From: Diplocarpon mali
Lineage: Eukaryota > Ascomycota > Leotiomycetes > Helotiales > Drepanopezizaceae
Assembly: GCA_024741835.1 (NCBI GenBank)
Contig: JAENRP010000391.1
Location: 1 to 36,609, forward strand
DNA: 36,609 bases
Reading direction: 5' to 3'
Numbering within the stretch: position 1 is the stretch's first letter; each line of letters opens with the position of its first letter. A program made the translations under genes and the position numbers. The notes under the pieces are model-generated. The model ran no database searches. It was given only the letters and a program-made list of their open reading frames with translations, and was not told where the DNA came from. This document shows, in pieces, positions 9,139 to 20,225 of this stretch.

Positions 9139-11001
9139 GGAATCGCCTTTAATAGCAAGTACTTCTATAAAGAGCTTATCATTAGGTAAGAGCTACTAGT
9201 GGCGTAAAGCTCGTTTCCTAGCCTTAAGAGGGGTTAGCTCCTAGTCTCGATATAAGAGTATATTAGCTAGCGTATTTATTATGCCTATTCAATATATAAT
9301 AAGGAAGTTGAAATTAGCGAAGAACTCCGCCTAGCGAGCCTGCTAGGCTATTAAGTCCTTAATTATTATAAAGTACTTAAGGGCTTTATGATCTATATAT
9401 ACGAATACTATTTTCTAGGCCTTAAGTAGCTTTGCCTTATACTAGTAAAATAATCTAAAAATCGCTAAGAGCTCTTTATTATAAATAGGGTAATTTAGCT
9501 TAGCGTTATTCATTATCTTTAAGAAGTACCCGATTAGGTAGTAGTTATCGTCTTCCTAGAGTTAAAAGAGTATGCTAGCGACTACTCTATCGGAGGCATT
9601 AGTCTTAAGCCTTATCTACTTCTAAAGGTAATAGTAGTATAAGATTAGGGTTATTTGAAGGCTTAAGCACAGAGCTTCCTAAGCTTTTTTATAAGCGTTA
9701 TTAAAGTTAAAAGGAACATTTCCTATAAGAGCTATTAAGGGTCAGCAAATACAACTATAGCTTTAAATAAACCTTTAGTAGAAATTACAAAACCCTAAGA
9801 AGCTTTATATACTACGTACATTCTTAGCATATTTCCATTCTTAAATGACTAAAACCTTATTAGGGTCTACCTCAATTTTATAAACTTCAATAATAAACCC
9901 TAGGAACTTAGTTTTAGTAATCCTAAACTCGCTTTTCTTAATATCTACTTGCAAGCTATAGCATTAGAGAATTCCTAAGATCTTTTTAATATAAATCTTA
10001 TAGTTAAGGGAGTTTTTTAAATAGATTAGAATATTATTTAAGTAGGTAAAGTAGAAATCGTCGAAGTAGTTAAGGAGAATATTATTAATAAACCTTTAAA
10101 AGGTAGTAGGCTTATTTATTAGCCTAAATGGCAAAACCTTATATTTATAGGTCTTATAACGCATGCGGAATATAGTTAGGTCCTTAGTATTAGCTAATAT
10201 GCAAATATAATAGAAGGCTTATTATATATCGATTTTTATAAAAATATAAGCTTTCGATATGCGTGCTATTATCTTATTAATAAAGGGAATCGGGTAGGGG
10301 TCTTTCTTTATTAGGGCGTTTAATTTCTAGTAATTGATATATAAACGTAAGGAGCTATTAGCTTTTCTAATAAAGAGGATTAGGGCTACTTAAGGGGAAC
10401 TTAAAGCTTTAATAAATCCTTTATATAGGTTCTTAAGAATATAGCTCTTGACCTTTAAGAGCTATTTGTTAGTAAGGCGGCGGAGGGGTTCGATTGTCAA
10501 GTTATTCTCGCCTATTAGCTTGATTTTATAATCTACCCCTAGCCTAGGTTCTAGCAGTTGATTAAAGGCCTAGCGACTAAAGATATTCTTAAACTTAGCG
10601 TATTAAGGCAAGAGCTTCTAATCTATTAGCTTATTGTTACTTTTATACTTAGCTTGCAGTACTAAACTAAGGCCAAGGGAGCTAATTTTAGCTTACCTAG
10701 CCGATTTTCGGCGATTGATTTTTTAATTTAAATTATAAATAAAGCTTATAAATATGAACTCTTTAAGCGCTAGTTCTTAAGTTTATATAGCTTATCTTGC
10801 CTTAGTTATAAAGTAGTAGTAAAGGGCGCCGATTGCTAAGGCTGAGATTAAGCTGATTTGGTAAGCTGCCTTTAAAGGGGCGGTTCTCTTTACTAAAAGA
10901 GGGAATAAGGGGTCTAGTACTCTTAGCAAGGCCTTCTTTATATAGTTTAGATCTCTTTTCAAGTCTTTAAAGAAACTGCTATCCTTAAGTCTATAAGAGG
11001 C

Positions 11002-11070
11002 CACTTGCGGGCCGGGACTAGGAGTAGAATTCAAGTTTGCAGTTTTCACTCGTAGGCCGGGACTAGGAGT
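11002..11070 (-). repeat. Two palindromic TPSPGxxV units in D1, between protease and RT
   Basis: The cores are at 11002-11025 and 11047-11070, 45 bp apart, each followed by the same AGAATTCAAGTT on the plus strand. On the minus (coding) strand they read STPSPGLRV and STPSPGPQV in the pol frame. The D2 counterparts are at 16562 and 16607. Confidence 0.9.
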
Positions 11071-11629
11071 AGAATTCAAGTTAATACTTACTAGTACTAA
11101 GAGCTAGGCTTAGGCTATTCTTAGGTCTTTATCCTTAGTATCTATTATAGCTACTTAATAATCGATGTCTTGCTAAGCTATTAAGGGTCTTATTAGCTAT
11201 AAGAGATCGATTAGTATGCGTCGATTAAAGTAAGAGATAATAGGCATATCCTTAGGCTAAGAGATACTATTTTTTCCCCTTTTATAGGACTATTTGAGGT
11301 TATAGTACTTTAAGAACTTCCTACTAATTAAAACGTCGGTTGCTCTTAAGCTTATAATTAGGAAAGGGAAGTTAATTCGTCGCCTATCGATTATAAGGGT
11401 AAGTAAGACGGCGAATTAAATGGTTTCTCCCTTAAGGCTATTATAGCTAGTAAGAGTAATTGGTTTAAGCAGTTTAATAAACTTTACCCTAAGTCTTTAA
11501 AAGAGCTAGTATACTAGAGACGTCTTAATAATACTGAAAATATTAGCTCTACTATTAATATAGGCAACTATTTTAATAAATGATCTATTTTAAGCTAGTT
11601 CTCTAGGAACTAAGAATTAGCGGCCGCCT

Positions 11630-13040
11630 ACTAATAGGCGGGAATTAAAATTTAAATCTTTTTATAAATTATAACCTATATTATAGTAGGAGTCTTTACT
11701 ATAGCTTAGCAGTTTCCTAATAGTAGGTTGTTTTCTATCTTAACTTTAGCTATTATAAACTCGCCTTGCTTCTTTAGCTTAAGGCAATTTATTATATAAT
11801 GACTAAGGGCTTTGCAGTTATAGTAAAGACTAGATAATGGCTTTAGGCTAGCAGACCTTTCTTAGTAGGCTACTAGCAAAGGGGAATAAGTGCAAGGAGC
11901 TAAAGAGGTAGCTATAGCTATAGGTCTTTATAACTCCCTTTTTAATATTCTAAGGACGCGATCCTTTAAAGGGGAGAATGCAATAGCGAAGGCGACTTAT
12001 TAAGCGTTATAGGCTTCTTCTTACTTAATATTATAAGTCTTACAGTTTGCAATAGCTAAGAACTTATCTAAAGTAGTATAATTATTATTTATTTTATACT
12101 TCTCTACTTAAAGGTCGTTCTTTAAAGCTAAGGAGACCTTTTTATAAATATTATTAAACTAATAAGATTAATTAATCTTTCTAACTATAGTAAGGGTAAT
12201 AAACTTAAATCAGAACTTATTATATAATAATAAATCTATAATTAGGTTACTATATTTAAGCTTAATAGATTAAATATAATTATAGTTAAAGAACCTTTAA
12301 TTTAAGACCTTAAGGATATTAGTAGTATATATAAATTCACTAGTAAAGATAGGATCTATATATTATAGGATTAAGTTTTAAGCTTCATTTATTATATACT
12401 TAAAGTAAGTAGTAATCTAGTCCTCTTTTAAAGTGAAGTTGCTTAAGTACTTTTAAATAAATACCTTTATAGCTATCTTTTAAATATTATAAGTGATTTC
12501 GCTTTAATAGTTACTAAAATAGGTTTAAAGGTACTTAATTTAATAGGAGTTAATAGCTAGGACTAAAGGTCTGATAATTAAAAGGTAGTAGTCTAAGGGA
12601 GGTAGTAAGTCGGCGGTAAGGGATTGAGTATTCTAAAGGCTAGCACTTAAGGAAAAAGGGGCAGTAGTATTATTTTAAAAAGCAGCAGCTATAGCAGCGC
12701 TAATAAGGTTTGCGATTTCGGCCTGCTAAGCCGCTAAGAAGAGAGGGGCCGATATAGTAAAGGTAGACATTGGTTCTTCCTTGACTTTAATCGATAAAAG
12801 GGGAGTATTTTAAGAATCCACTTATAGGCCAGGCCTAAGAGTGAAGTCTATACTAGGGGAGGTAGCTTCCTAAGTGAGCTCTAGAGGGGGAATATCTCTA
12901 GGACCGGGGTTGGCAGTAAGGCCTGTAGAACTGGAACTGGTGGTAGTAAGGCCCGGAGAACTGGTGGCAATAAGGCCTAGTAGAGGTATAGTTAACCTTT
13001 TACTTCTCCTAAGTGGTATAAGATTAGAGGTTATAAGTAC
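11630..13040 (-). pseudogene. D1 gag with zinc knuckle
   Basis: On the minus strand an in-frame Ser/Thr/Pro-rich N-terminal part (repeated GLT-T/A-TSS-like segments, then NPGPRDIPPLELT) leads into one palindromic TLRPGL-stop-V unit (12842-12819). It continues through VKEEPMSTFTISAPLFLAA (an ATG lies at 12770), a long capsid-like helical region, and a zinc knuckle, YYNCKALSHYIINCLKLKK, near 11825-11770 (CX2CX4HX4C with the first Cys changed to Tyr). The protein packages element RNA. Reading upstream of 12770 stays in frame except for RIP-type stops, so the true start is probably near 13040 or beyond, not at 12770. No start codon there is secure. Confidence 0.75.
12819..12842 (-). repeat. Palindromic TLRPGLxV unit in the D1 gag
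   Basis: This is the single 24-bp core CACTTATAGGCC, A, GGCCTAAGAGT on the plus strand. It is in frame with gag on the minus strand, in the N-terminal Ser/Pro-rich part. The D2 counterpart is 14772-14795. Confidence 0.9.
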
Positions 13041-13883
13041 TAACTCTCTTTATATTATCTGGTTTAGTCTAAAGGGACCTAATGCTAAATAGTGACTTAT
13101 TCAAAAGGGGGAAGATTAGTATAAGCGGAGCTATATACGTTCTCAAAGCCTTTTAATAGAGTATATATTAAGGTATCGTAGGTTTATAGATCTTAAGAGA
13201 GAAGGTTTTACTTTAGGATCATATCTCTTTACCAATCAGGAGTTGCAATAAGGTTGTATAAGGAGGGGTGCAGTGCAAATCCGGGGAAGTAGGGTCCAAA
13301 GCTTATCACTCCTCTAAAGTTGACCTAGTCCTAAATGGTATAGTATAACCTACTAAGGCTAACTAAGTCTCTACGTATATATATAGGTATAGGTCCCCCA
13401 GTTTGCACCCGAGTGTTTCGAAGGAAGGGGTAAGGAGCTTCGAAGAGTATAAGGAGAGTTGTCGACGAGTATGTTGTCGACGAGTATGAGGTCGATAAAA
13501 AAGAGTGGTATAGAGTATTTATAAGGGAGGGAGAGAGTTGAGAAGAGAAAAGTTATTATACTGCTCTAGGCAGCAGCCTACGCTAGCGAAGCGAGGGCAT
13601 AGTGAATAATTTTTTTCGAATTGAAATTGAAGGTGAATTTCCGTTTGCAAAATGGAGTAGGTTGGTCGAAAAAACGAGCTGATCTTGTATTCGAAGGTTA
13701 TTGCTTAGCTTTCTTTAAAAACTAAATAAGTAAGATCTAGGTGCTATATACAAGTTGCTTAGGGCAGTTCGTAGTAGAAGTATTGAGATCGAGAGATCGA
13801 GTTGCTTAAGGCAGTTCGAAGTGACGATTCTAAAGGGGGTAGATATTAAGCTTCTTAGCGGAGGTTGAGTTGATCTTTTCTTA
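13041..13883 (-). other. D1 5' leader (non-coding)
   Basis: About 840 bp lie between the 5' LTR and the presumed gag start; no reading frame is supported. Its first half matches D2 6626-7085 and its second half matches D2 14212-14590, because D1 sits in the leader of D2. The GTCGACGAGTAT-type motif occurs twice near 13457-13490. D1 has one copy of a CTTCGAAGCTCC...CCTTCGAA block (around 13420-13462), where D2 has two. Confidence 0.75.
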
Positions 13884-14135
13884 TATTATAGCTGGCTCTG
13901 GAGCGTATAGTAAGGCGAGAATCGAACGCTGACTATATTACCTTAAGAGGTACGCTATATAATTAAGAAGAAAAGATAAAGAAGAAGAGAGAATCTCTAG
14001 TAGAGCTCCTTTAGAATAAGTACAGGTGCTTCACTAGCGCGCACGTGATCCAGCCACCTCGCTACCTTAGCGTGCACCTGACTTCGATATATGATATAAC
14101 CGTTCACGTGATGTGCACGTAATGCGGCCGTAACA
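13884..14135 (-). repeat. D1 5' LTR (252 bp)
   Basis: On the minus strand it runs from TGTTACGGCCGCATTACGTG (14135) to ...GAGCCAGCTATAATA (13884; CA mutated to TA). It is flanked on the right by the target duplication GTCGA (14136-14140). Confidence 0.95.
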
Positions 14136-14589
14136 GTCGACCTATACTCGTCGACCTATACTCGTCGACTCTTCCTTATACTCTTCGAAGCTCCTCACTC
14201 CTTCCTTCGAATACTTAGGTATAAAACTAAAGGACCTATACCTATATATATACGTAAAGACTTAGTTAGCCTTAATAGGTTATACTATACTATTAGAAAC
14301 TAAGTCAACTTTAGTAGAGTGATAAGCTTTAGATCCTTAGACCCTACTTCCCTAGATTTGCACTATACCTTTAGGCAACTTTATTGCAACTCCTAATTAG
14401 TAAAGAGATATGATCCCGAAGTAAAACCTTCTTTCTTAAGATCTATAAACCTATAATACCTTAATATATACTCTATTAGAAGGCTTTAAGAACGTATATA
14501 GCTCCGCCTATACTAATCTTCCCCCTTTTAAATAGGTCACTATTTAGCATTAAGTCCCTTTAGACTAAACTAGATAATATAAAGAGAGT
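14136..14589 (+). other. D2 5' leader, second part
   Basis: The D2 leader resumes after the D1 insertion. It starts with the GTCGA duplicate, then CCTATACTCGTCGA repeats. A second copy of the CTTCGAAGCTCC...CCTTCGAA block lies at about 14171-14211 (the first is at about 7045-7085). It ends before the in-frame gag sequence. No gene. Confidence 0.7.
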
Positions 14590-15990
14590 TAGTACTTATA
14601 ACCTCTAATCTTATACCACTTAAGAGAAGTGAAAGGTTAACCGCACCTCTACTACTAGGCCTTACTGCTATTAGTTCCACTAGTTCTATAGGCCTTACTA
14701 CCAACCCTAGTCCTAGAGATATTCCCCCTCCTAAGCCCACTTAAGAAGCTACCTCCTTTAGTATAGATTTCACTCTTGGTCCTAGCCTATAAGTGGATTT
14801 TCGAAATACCCTATTACTATCGATTGAAGTTAAGGAAGAAGATACACTCTCCCTAATGATATCTACCTTTATTATATTAGCCCCTCTCTTTTTAGCTGCT
14901 TAGCAGGCCGAAATCGCAAACCTCATTAGCGCTGCTATAGCTGCCGCTCTTTAAAATAATACTACCGCCCCTTCTTTCTTAAGTACTAGCCCTTAAAACA
15001 CTCGGTCCTTTACCGCCGACTTACTGCCTCCCTTAGACTACTACCTTTTGATTATCCGACCTTTAATCTTAGCCGTCGACCCTTATTAAATCAAGTACCC
15101 TTAAACCTATTTTAGCAATTATTAAAGTAAAATCACTTATAATAATTAAAAGATAGCTATAAAGGTATTTATTTAAAAGTACTTAAGTAACTTTACTTTA
15201 AAAGAAGACTAGATTACTACCTATTTTAAGTGTATAATAAGTAAAGCTTAGAACTTAATCTTATAATATATAAATCCTATCTTTACTAATAAATTTATAT
15301 ACGCTACTAATATCCTTAAGGTCTTAGATTAGAGGTTCTTTAACTATAACTATATTTAGTCTATTAAGCTTAAATATAATAGGCTAATTATAAGTTTATT
15401 ATTATATAATAAGTTCTAATCTAAGTTTATTACTTTTATTATAATTAGAAAGATCGATTAATCTTATTAATTTAATAATATTTATAAAAAGGTCTCCTTA
15501 GCTTTAAAGAACGACGTTTGAATAAAGAAGTAGAAAATAAATAATAATTATATTACTTTAAATAAGTTCTTAGCTATTGCGGACCGCGAGGCCTATAATA
15601 TTAAGTAAAAAGAGGCCTATAATACTTAATAAGTCGCCTTTACCATCGCGTTCTCCCCTTTAAAGGACCGCGTCCTTAGCATATTAAAAAGGGAGTTATA
15701 AAGACCTATTGCTATAGCTACCTCCTTAGCTCCCCGCACTTATTCCTCTTTGCCAGCGGCCTATTAAGAAAGGTCTACCAGCCTAAAGCCGTCGTCTAAT
15801 CTCTACTATAACTATAAAGCCCTTAATTATTATACAATAGATTGCCTTAAGCTAAAGAAGTAGGGTAAGTTTATAATAGCTAAAGTTGAAATAGAAAACA
15901 ACCTACTATTAGGAAATTGCTAAGCTATAGCAAAGACTCTTACTATAGTATAGGTTACAATTTATAAAAAGACTTAGATTTTAATTCCTA
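14590..15990 (+). pseudogene. D2 gag with zinc knuckle
   Basis: This is the plus-strand counterpart of the D1 gag. It carries the Ser/Thr-rich N-terminus, the palindromic unit (14772-14795), the capsid-like region, and a zinc knuckle at about 15797-15853 reading CYNYKALNYYTIDCLKLKK. This keeps the first and last Cys; the second Cys and the His are now Tyr (TGC to TAT and CAC to TAT are RIP-type changes). In-frame stops are more frequent than in an active gene. The start codon is not identifiable. Confidence 0.75.
14772..14795 (+). repeat. Palindromic unit in the D2 gag
   Basis: The plus-strand core is ACTCTTGGTCCT followed by AGCCTATAAGTG. It reads T-L-G-P-S-L-stop-V, continuing VDFRNTP in the gag frame. 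It matches D1 12819-12842 in reverse complement. Confidence 0.85.
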
Positions 15991-16561
15991 CCTATTAATA
16001 GGCGGCCGCTAGTTCTTAATTCTTATAAAACTAGCTTAAAATAGATTATTTATTAAAATAATTACCTATATTAATAGTAGAGCTAATATTTTCAATATTA
16101 TTAAGATATCTTTAGTATACTAGCTCTTTTAAAGACTTAAGGTAAAGTTTATTAAACTGCTTAAACCAATTACCCCTATTAGCTATAATAGCCTTAAGGG
16201 AGAAACCATTCGATTCGCCATCTTACTTACCCTTATAATTAATAGGCGATAAATAAACTTCCTTTTCCTAATTATAAGCTTAGGAGCAACTAACGTTTTA
16301 ATTAATAGGAAGTTCCTAGAGTACTATAACCTTAAATAGTCTTATAGAAGGGGAAAAAACAGTATCTCTTAGCCTAAGGATATGCCTATTGTCTTTTACT
16401 TTAATTAACGCGTACTAATCGATCTTTTATAACTAATAAAACCCTTAATAGCTTAGCAAGACGTCAATTATTAAGCAGCTATAATAAATGCTAAGGACAA
16501 AGACCTAAGAATAGCCTAAGCCTAGCTCTTAGTGCTAGTAAGCAATAACGCCTCGAATCCT

Positions 16562-16630
16562 ACTCCTAGTCCCAGCCTATAAGTAAAATCTGCGAACTCA
16601 AATCCTACTCTTAATCTTAGTTTATAAATG
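16562..16630 (+). repeat. Two palindromic units in D2, between protease and RT
   Basis: The cores are at 16562-16585 (ACTCCTAGTCCC, AGCCTATAAGTA) and 16607-16630, 45 bp apart. They read N-P-T-P-S-P-S-L-stop-V in frame. The second is heavily mutated. They are orthologous to D1 11002-11070. Confidence 0.85.
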
Positions 16631-18493
16631 GCCTTTTATAAACCTAGGGATAGCAGTTTCTTTAGAGATTTGAAAAGAGATCTAAACTATATAAAGAAGG
16701 CCTTGCTAAAAGTACTAGACCCCTTGCTCCCTCTCTTAATAAAGAGAAACGCTCCTTTAAAGATAGCTTACCAGATCAGCCTAATCTCAGCCTTAGCAAT
16801 CGGCGCCCTTTACTACCGCTTTATAATTAAGGTAAGATAAGCTATATAAACTTAAGAATTAGCACTTAAAGAGTTTATATTCGTAAGCTCTATTTATAAT
16901 CTAAATTGAGAAATCAATTGCTAAGAATTAGCTAAGCAAGCTGAAATTAGCTCCCTTGGCCTTAGTTCAGTACTATAAATTAAGTATAAGAGCAATAACG
17001 AGCTAATAGACTAAAAGCTCCCGCCTTAGTACGCTAAATTTAAGAACGTTTTCAATCACTAGGCCTTTAATTAGCTATTAAAACCCAGGCTAAAGGTAGA
17101 TTATAAAATCGAACTAATAAGTAAAAACAACTTAATAATCAAGCCCTTCTACCGCCTTACTAACGAATAGCTCTTAAAGGTTAAGAGCTATATTCTTAAG
17201 AACTTATACAAAGGATTTATCAAAGCTTCGAGTTCCCTTTAGGTAGCCCTAATCCTCTTTATTAGAAAAGCTAATAGCTCCTTACGTTTATACGTCGATT
17301 ACCAGAAACTAAACACCCTAATAAAGAAAGACCCTTATCTAATTCCCCTTATTAATAAAATAATAATACGTATATCGAAAGCTTATGTTTTTATAAAAAT
17401 CGATATATAATAAGCCTTCTACTATATCCGTATATTAGTTAACGCTAAGGATCTAACTATATTCTATACGCATTATAAGACCTATAAATATAAGGTTTTA
17501 CCATTTAAGCTGATAAATAGGCCTATTACCTTTCAAAGGTTTATTAATAATATTCTCCTTAACTACTTTAACAATTTCTGCTTTACTTACTTAAATAATA
17601 TTCTAATCTACTTAGAAAACTCCCTTAACTATAAGATTTATATTAAGAAGATCTTAGGAACTCTTTAATACTATAGCCTTTAAGTAAATATTAAGAAAAG
17701 CGAGTTTAAGGTTATTAAAACTAGGTTCCTAAGGTTTATTATTAAAGTTTATAGAATTAAGGTAAACCCTAATAAGGTCTTAATCATTTAAGAGTAGAAA
17801 TACGCTAAGAATATATATAGTATATAGAGCTTCCTAAGGTTCTATAACTTCTACCGAAGGTTTATTAAAGGCTATAGTTATATCTGCCGACCTTTAATAG
17901 CTCTTATAAGAAACGTTCCTTTTAATTTTAATAACGCTTATAAGGAAGCTTAAGAAGCTCTGCACTTAAGCTTTTAAATAACTTTGATTTTATACTACTA
18001 TTACCCTTAAAAGCAGACAAGGCTTAAGACCAACGCCTCTAATAGCATAGTCGCCAGCGTACTCTCTTAACTCTAAGAAGATAATAACTATTACCTAATC
18101 GGGTACTTCTTAAAGACGATAAATAACGCCGAGCTAAATTACCCTATTTATAATAAGGAGCTCCTAGCGATTTTTAGATCGTTCTACTAGTATAAGGCAA
18201 AGCTACTCAAGGCCTAGAAAATAGTATACGTATATATAGATCATAAAGCCCTTAAGTACTTTATAATAACTAAGGACTTAATAGCCTAGTAGGCTCGCTA
18301 GGCGGAGTTCTTCGCTAATTTCAACTTCCTTATTATATACTAAATAGGTATAACGAATACGCTAGCTAATATACTCTTATATTAAGACCAGGAGCTAGCC
18401 CCTCTTAAGGCTAAGAAACGAGCTTTATACTACTAGTAGCTCTTACCTAACAATAAGCTCTCTATAAAAGTACTTGCTACTAAAGGCGATTCC

Positions 18494-18562
18494 ACTCCTA
18501 GGCCCAGCCTATAAGTAACTTTAGCGTAGATCAATCCTACTCCTAGGCCTGGCCTATAAGTG
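18494..18562 (+). repeat. Two palindromic units in D2, between RNase H and integrase
   Basis: The cores are at 18494-18517 (ACTCCTAGGCCC, AGCCTATAAGTA) and 18539-18562 (ACTCCTAGGCCT, GGCCTATAAGTG), 45 bp apart. They read S-T-P-R-P-S-L-stop-V and P-T-P-R-P-G-L-stop-V. The apparent minus-strand open frame 18433-18627 is the antisense shadow of this region. Confidence 0.9.
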
Positions 18563-20142
18563 ACGACTATGCTAATCGCGCTAATAGAGGCACCTATTGA
18601 CCTAACGTCTAAGGTTAAGTATAACATAGCGAACTACTATATTATTAATAAGGTCATTTAAGCTAATAAGACCTCCTTTGAGCTATAGAAGTTCCGAGAC
18701 AAGGCGTAGAGCTATAGCCTCAACTATAAACTCAACTAAGGCAAACTCTTCTTTTAAGGTAGACTCGTTATACTATCCTAACCTCTTAAACTGCGAATAG
18801 CCTTAATTTATTATATATATAAGCAACCTTACGTCGTATACGCTGGAATTAGGAAAACAAGACTTCTAGTAGGAAGAAAATACTATTAAAAAAGCCTTAG
18901 CAGCAATATTAGCACTTATATCTAAAACTATTATTATTTAAAAATAAAAGCTTATTATAATAAGACCCTAGGTTTCCTCTACCCTTTGCTAATTCCTAAA
19001 TAAGTATATTAATATTTAACTATAGATTTTATAAAGCTCCTACTTAACGAACTTAGCTATAACTTTGCACTAGTAATAATAGACCGATTGTTAAAGAAGG
19101 TAGTATCGATCCTATATTATAAGACAGTTGATATAAAAGGCCTTATAGAGTTGTTTTTAATTTATTAGATATGCCATTTTGGCATACTTAACTCGATTCT
19201 ATTAGATAGAGGCGCCTAATTCGTCTCTACCTTTTAGAAAGAGCTCTATCGAATACTAAGTATAAAGGTCAAGCTAACTATAGCCTATAACCCTAACGTC
19301 GACGGCTAAACTAAGATTATAAACTAATACTTAAAATAACGCCTTAAGCTATTCTACTTATATTACTAAGATAATTAGAATCGTCTTTTGCCTTTAATAG
19401 ATATTGCCTAATTAACCTTACCTTACGAATCCCTAGGTTAAATTTCCCCTTTCTAAGTGCTAAACGGCTATAAAGCTCGCTCCTTATAGAATTTAATCAA
19501 CCTAGAGCCTTTATAGATAGCAACTGAGAGAGTAAATCGTAAAACAGCGCTTTATATAGCTACTAGAGCTTAAAAAGTAGTCTAATTCGCCTAGTTATCT
19601 CTTTAAGTATAATAAGCTAAAATGAAACGGCTTACAGATCTCTACTACTAGCTAGTTAATTGGACTATAAGAGATAATATACTAATTAGTACTAAGAATT
19701 AGAAACTAGACTAGCCGAGCCGAAAGCTCTTTAATAAGTAGTACAGCTTAGTAAAAGTATTAGAAAAGCTAAAAGAAAGCTAAAAGCTACAATTGCCTAA
19801 TTCATTCTATTCGATCTACCTTATATTCTACTCCTACTTACTGCGAAAATACATTCTTAACCTTCTACTAGGCTAAGCTTAGGAACCTCTTGCCCTAATT
19901 AAAGTATTGTTAAAATAAGAGGAGTAAGAGATAGAAGAAATAATTAGATCTTATATTTAAGCTAAAAAGCTCGAATATTAGATTAAGTAGAAGGGAGCTA
20001 ATAAAAACCTCAAATAGTACCTATGCTCTAATGCTATAACAGCGCTGTATGCTATTCGAGATTTCTATTTAAAAAACGCTTAAGCTAAGGGGCTACTAAA
20101 GGTACTATTAAGCTAGCTTAAGTTATATAATAATAGGGTTAA

Positions 20143-20225
20143 TGTGGTGCGGTCGGCTGGAGGGCCTTTATTAGGTCGCTTAGGAGGCTCGCTAATATAG
20201 GAGAAGATGATTAATTGTATTATTA
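20143..20225 (-). repeat. E2 3' LTR, outer part (83 bp)
   Basis: This is the first 83 bp (plus-strand order) of the E LTR, ending with the duplication TATTA (20221-20225) where E1 entered. The LTR resumes at 27827. Confidence 0.95.

Larger units (their letters stand above)
7414..11620 (-). pseudogene. D1 pol: protease, RT, RNase H, integrase, chromodomain
   Basis: Domains from right to left on the minus strand: protease (about 11600-11200; YINSRANIFSIIKTSL, a mutated DSGA box, and the conserved INFPFLIISL stretch); linker with two palindromic repeats (11070-11002) and the spacer ending in a decayed VDHKIEL-type motif; RT (about 10480-9880, YLDD box read as TYLNNILIY at 10050-10022); RNase H (TNASDRVVAS at 9607-9573); two more palindromic repeats (9138-9070); integrase (about 8800-7790, ILLDKGA around 8430 carrying the second catalytic Asp); chromodomain (about 7690-7480: EIEEIIRSYI, LEYQIK, then AIxDFHLKNA). 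The frame ends QFFKGEG-stop at 7414. The chromodomain makes this a chromovirus; in this family it directs integration to H3K9-methylated chromatin. Many CAG/CAA/TGG codons are now stops. Protease appears to be in a different frame from gag. Confidence 0.9.
7162..14135 (-). mobile_element. Chromovirus D1 (Ty3/Gypsy), complete, minus strand, inside the leader of D2
   Basis: This is a complete 6,974-bp copy: 5' LTR 13884-14135, leader, gag, pol, chromodomain, polypurine tract, 3' LTR 7162-7413. The duplication GTCGA flanks it (7157-7161 and 14136-14140). It lies in the opposite direction to its host D2, which belongs to the same family, so D1 and D2 form a large inverted repeat. Internal stops show RIP, but less than in element A. 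Confidence 0.95.
16060..20142 (+). pseudogene. D2 pol: protease to chromodomain, interrupted by E2
   Basis: Protease, about 16060-16420 (YINSRANIF for YIDSGANIF; INFPFLIISL). Linker with palindromes 16562-16630. A 70-codon open stretch at 16628-16840 is the PR-RT spacer, not a separate gene. RT, about 17090-17670 (LRLYVDYQKLN, VLPFKLINRPITFQRFI, TYLNNILIY at 17584-17610 with both Asp of YLDD now Asn). RNase H, about 17830-18360 (TNASNSIVASVLS). Palindromes 18494-18562. Integrase, about 18800-19700 (LTIDFIKLL, IDRLLKKVV, ILLDRGA then FVSTF, then TKIIN with the catalytic Glu read as Lys). Chromodomain from about 19905 (EIEEIIRSYI, LEYQIK, YLCSNAITALYAIRDF). The frame is cut after NNRVN at 20142 by E2 and resumes at 35338 with DYKDLKDN after removing E2 and one GTTAA. 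RIP stops make it non-functional. Confidence 0.9.

Noticed and set aside
9008..9199. 63-codon plus-strand frame conserved as 18433-18627 (minus)
   Set aside because: Its conservation follows from D1/D2 being copies, and its openness from the palindromic repeats. The real coding strand is the opposite one.
16628..16840. Small protein with a possible membrane helix (IAYQISLISALAIGALYY), also at 10792-11079
   Set aside because: It is in frame with pol between protease and RT and matches the spacer found there in fungal Gypsy elements. It is not a separate gene.
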